This document shows positions 63,336-64,000 of a stretch of DNA of 64,000 nt, one piece after another (position 1 is the stretch's first letter; every line of letters starts with the position of its first letter). Location: the IMG/VR virus record IMGVR_UViG_3300033571_022897, positions 62,001 through 126,000 of that record; one strand, given 5' to 3'. The translations under genes and the position numbers were made by a program. The notes under the pieces were generated by a model, which was given only the letters and a program-made list of their open reading frames with translations, made no database searches and was not told where the DNA came from. This DNA is from a virus.

Positions 63336-64000
63336 TTAACAAGTTTGAGTAGTTTGTTGAGGGAAACCCTGGCCTGTGTAACTAACACTACCCAGTTTTG
63401 CACAAAAAGTATCTCTAGGCACTACAAGTGCATTTGATATACTAACTCCTGAACAATCAATATAATTTACTATTATATTTGCCGAATAACTTGCATTCTG
63501 GTATCTTATGCAATTGATTTTGGTCGTATAAGTAACTGTGAAATTTCCATTAACATTAGTGAAAGTGTAAGATCCTATTCCAGATCCAACGCTCGCAGAT
63601 CTAGTTCCTCCGCTATCTGTTATTTGTAACACACTTATTAATGTACCTGTTGCAACAGCTATATAAACTTCTGCATTTACAATAGCTGCCCCTCCAGCCG
63701 TTCCAGACAATTGATTACACGAAGTATTCGGTAAATCTTGAGAAGCTAACACTATAAATCCTCCGTTAGGATTTTCAGAAACCCTATTTCTGTATTTTAA
63801 ATTTACGTATCTATCGCTAGGGGTTGCTGTCAAAGTTCCACAAAGATTCCAAGCGTTAGTTGGAGAAACGCTAATTGAAGGAGTTATGGATATCGTTGGT
63901 GTTTTTGTTACAGTGATAGTTGGTGTAATACTTATGGTTGGAGTTACGCTTATAGTCGGAAGTGGGGTGTTGGTTATACTAATTGTAGGAGTAAGACTCA
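63336..64000 (-). CDS. Fourth PT-repeat protein, C-terminal part (truncated by window end)
   Basis: The frame stays open to 64000 on the minus strand, so the start lies beyond the window; the internal TTG at 63833 is not the start. Visible part: PT repeats (SLTPTISITNTPLPTISV...) then a tip domain (residues from ~NAWNLCGTL to the end QTTQTC) with VNLKYRNRVSENPNGGF. Only 3 nt separate its stop from the start of the giant protein. Confidence 0.8.
   Translation of the reverse strand, partial: SLTPTISITNTPLPTISVTPTISITPTITVTKTPTISITPSISVSPTNAWNLCGTLTATPSDRYVNLKYRNRVSENPNGGFIVLASQDLPNTSCNQLSGTAGGAAIVNAEVYIAVATGTLISVLQITDSGGTRSASVGSGIGSYTFTNVNGNFTVTYTTKINCIRYQNASYSANIIVNYIDCSGVSISNALVVPRDTFCAKLGSVSYTGQGFPQQTTQTC

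Noticed and set aside
1-64000. Insertion sequences, integrase or attachment site
   Set aside because: No transposase, integrase or flanking direct repeats seen in any frame; the tRNA genes show no duplicated 3' ends.

Overview
The window reads as one contiguous stretch of a large, virulent-looking tailed phage genome, most likely a T4-like myovirus of a Bacteroidota (Flavobacteria/Cytophaga-type) host. Reasons: dense, overlapping small genes; two lysis modules; seven phage tRNAs and a tmRNA; tail-fibre-like repeat proteins; DUF3310, DUF932, DUF4494, GH108, T5orf172 and 2OG-oxygenase genes typical of phages; Bacteroidota-type promoter boxes (TAnnTTTAC or TAnnTTTG) with A/T-rich leaders (AATAAAAGTTATG) instead of Shine-Dalgarno sites; and lipoproteins with Bacteroidota-like signals. 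No terminase, capsid, portal or polymerase gene lies in this window, so the phage assignment is by context.

Layout. 1-6.5 kb: seven overlapping sugar/carbon genes (TPP-dependent acetolactate-synthase-like enzyme, acetaldehyde dehydrogenase, 4-hydroxy-2-oxovalerate aldolase, two SDR epimerases, FkbM methyltransferase, GT2). 6.6-8.6 kb: small genes and a degenerate HNH protein. 8.5-10.3 kb (minus strand): lysis-like cassette. 10.4-11.5 kb: a zincin and its apparently inactive sibling. 12-21.6 kb: early-type small-gene operons headed by a repeated promoter/operator element, with a tmRNA (16.4 kb), a structured-RNA candidate (16.8 kb), thioredoxin, a RadA-like ATPase, zinc-finger proteins and tRNA-Met. 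21.7-28.6 kb: methyltransferase, lipoproteins and a second sugar block with a Fe-S/PMP 3-dehydrase (RfbH/E1). 28.6-32.4 kb: a run of proteins sharing a short N-terminal tag. 32.5-33.9 kb: LpxH-like hydrolase plus GT2. 34-43.5 kb: early-type small genes, DUF932, GIY-YIG, GNAT, 2OG oxygenase, phosphatase. 43.5-44.7 kb: tRNA cluster, one tRNA nested inside a protein ORF. 45.9-46.9 kb: GH108 endolysin and holin. 47-51.3 kb: glycosyltransferase-like protein, MBD4-like DNA glycosylase and partners. 51.3-57.5 kb: more tagged proteins and a fourth copy of the repeated promoter element. 57.5-64 kb (minus strand): one small structural protein and four proteins built of TPTISV hexapeptide repeats.

Most notable. 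(1) Thirteen proteins with unrelated bodies begin with a short amphipathic segment ending in [LIV]-x-E at residues 10-20. All seven transcription-unit heads carrying them have the late-type motif CATATTTATA just upstream. This is the logic of T4 capsid-targeting sequences cut by prohead protease, so the set may be an arsenal of internal-head proteins injected with the DNA; it includes a metallopeptidase-like, a ParB-like and a TraB-like body. (2) A phage tmRNA whose tag ends in YALAA, followed by a second structured RNA. (3) A four-copy regulatory element with a conserved hairpin/operator. (4) Eight TAGC cores spaced 10-11 bp, i.e. phased with the DNA helix. (5) Enzymes consistent with making a two-carbon-branched dideoxy sugar.

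Two promoter classes are visible: TAnnTTTAC sites heading the small-gene operons (early/middle by inference) and ATATTTATA sites heading lysis, tagged-protein, sugar and fibre units (late by inference).
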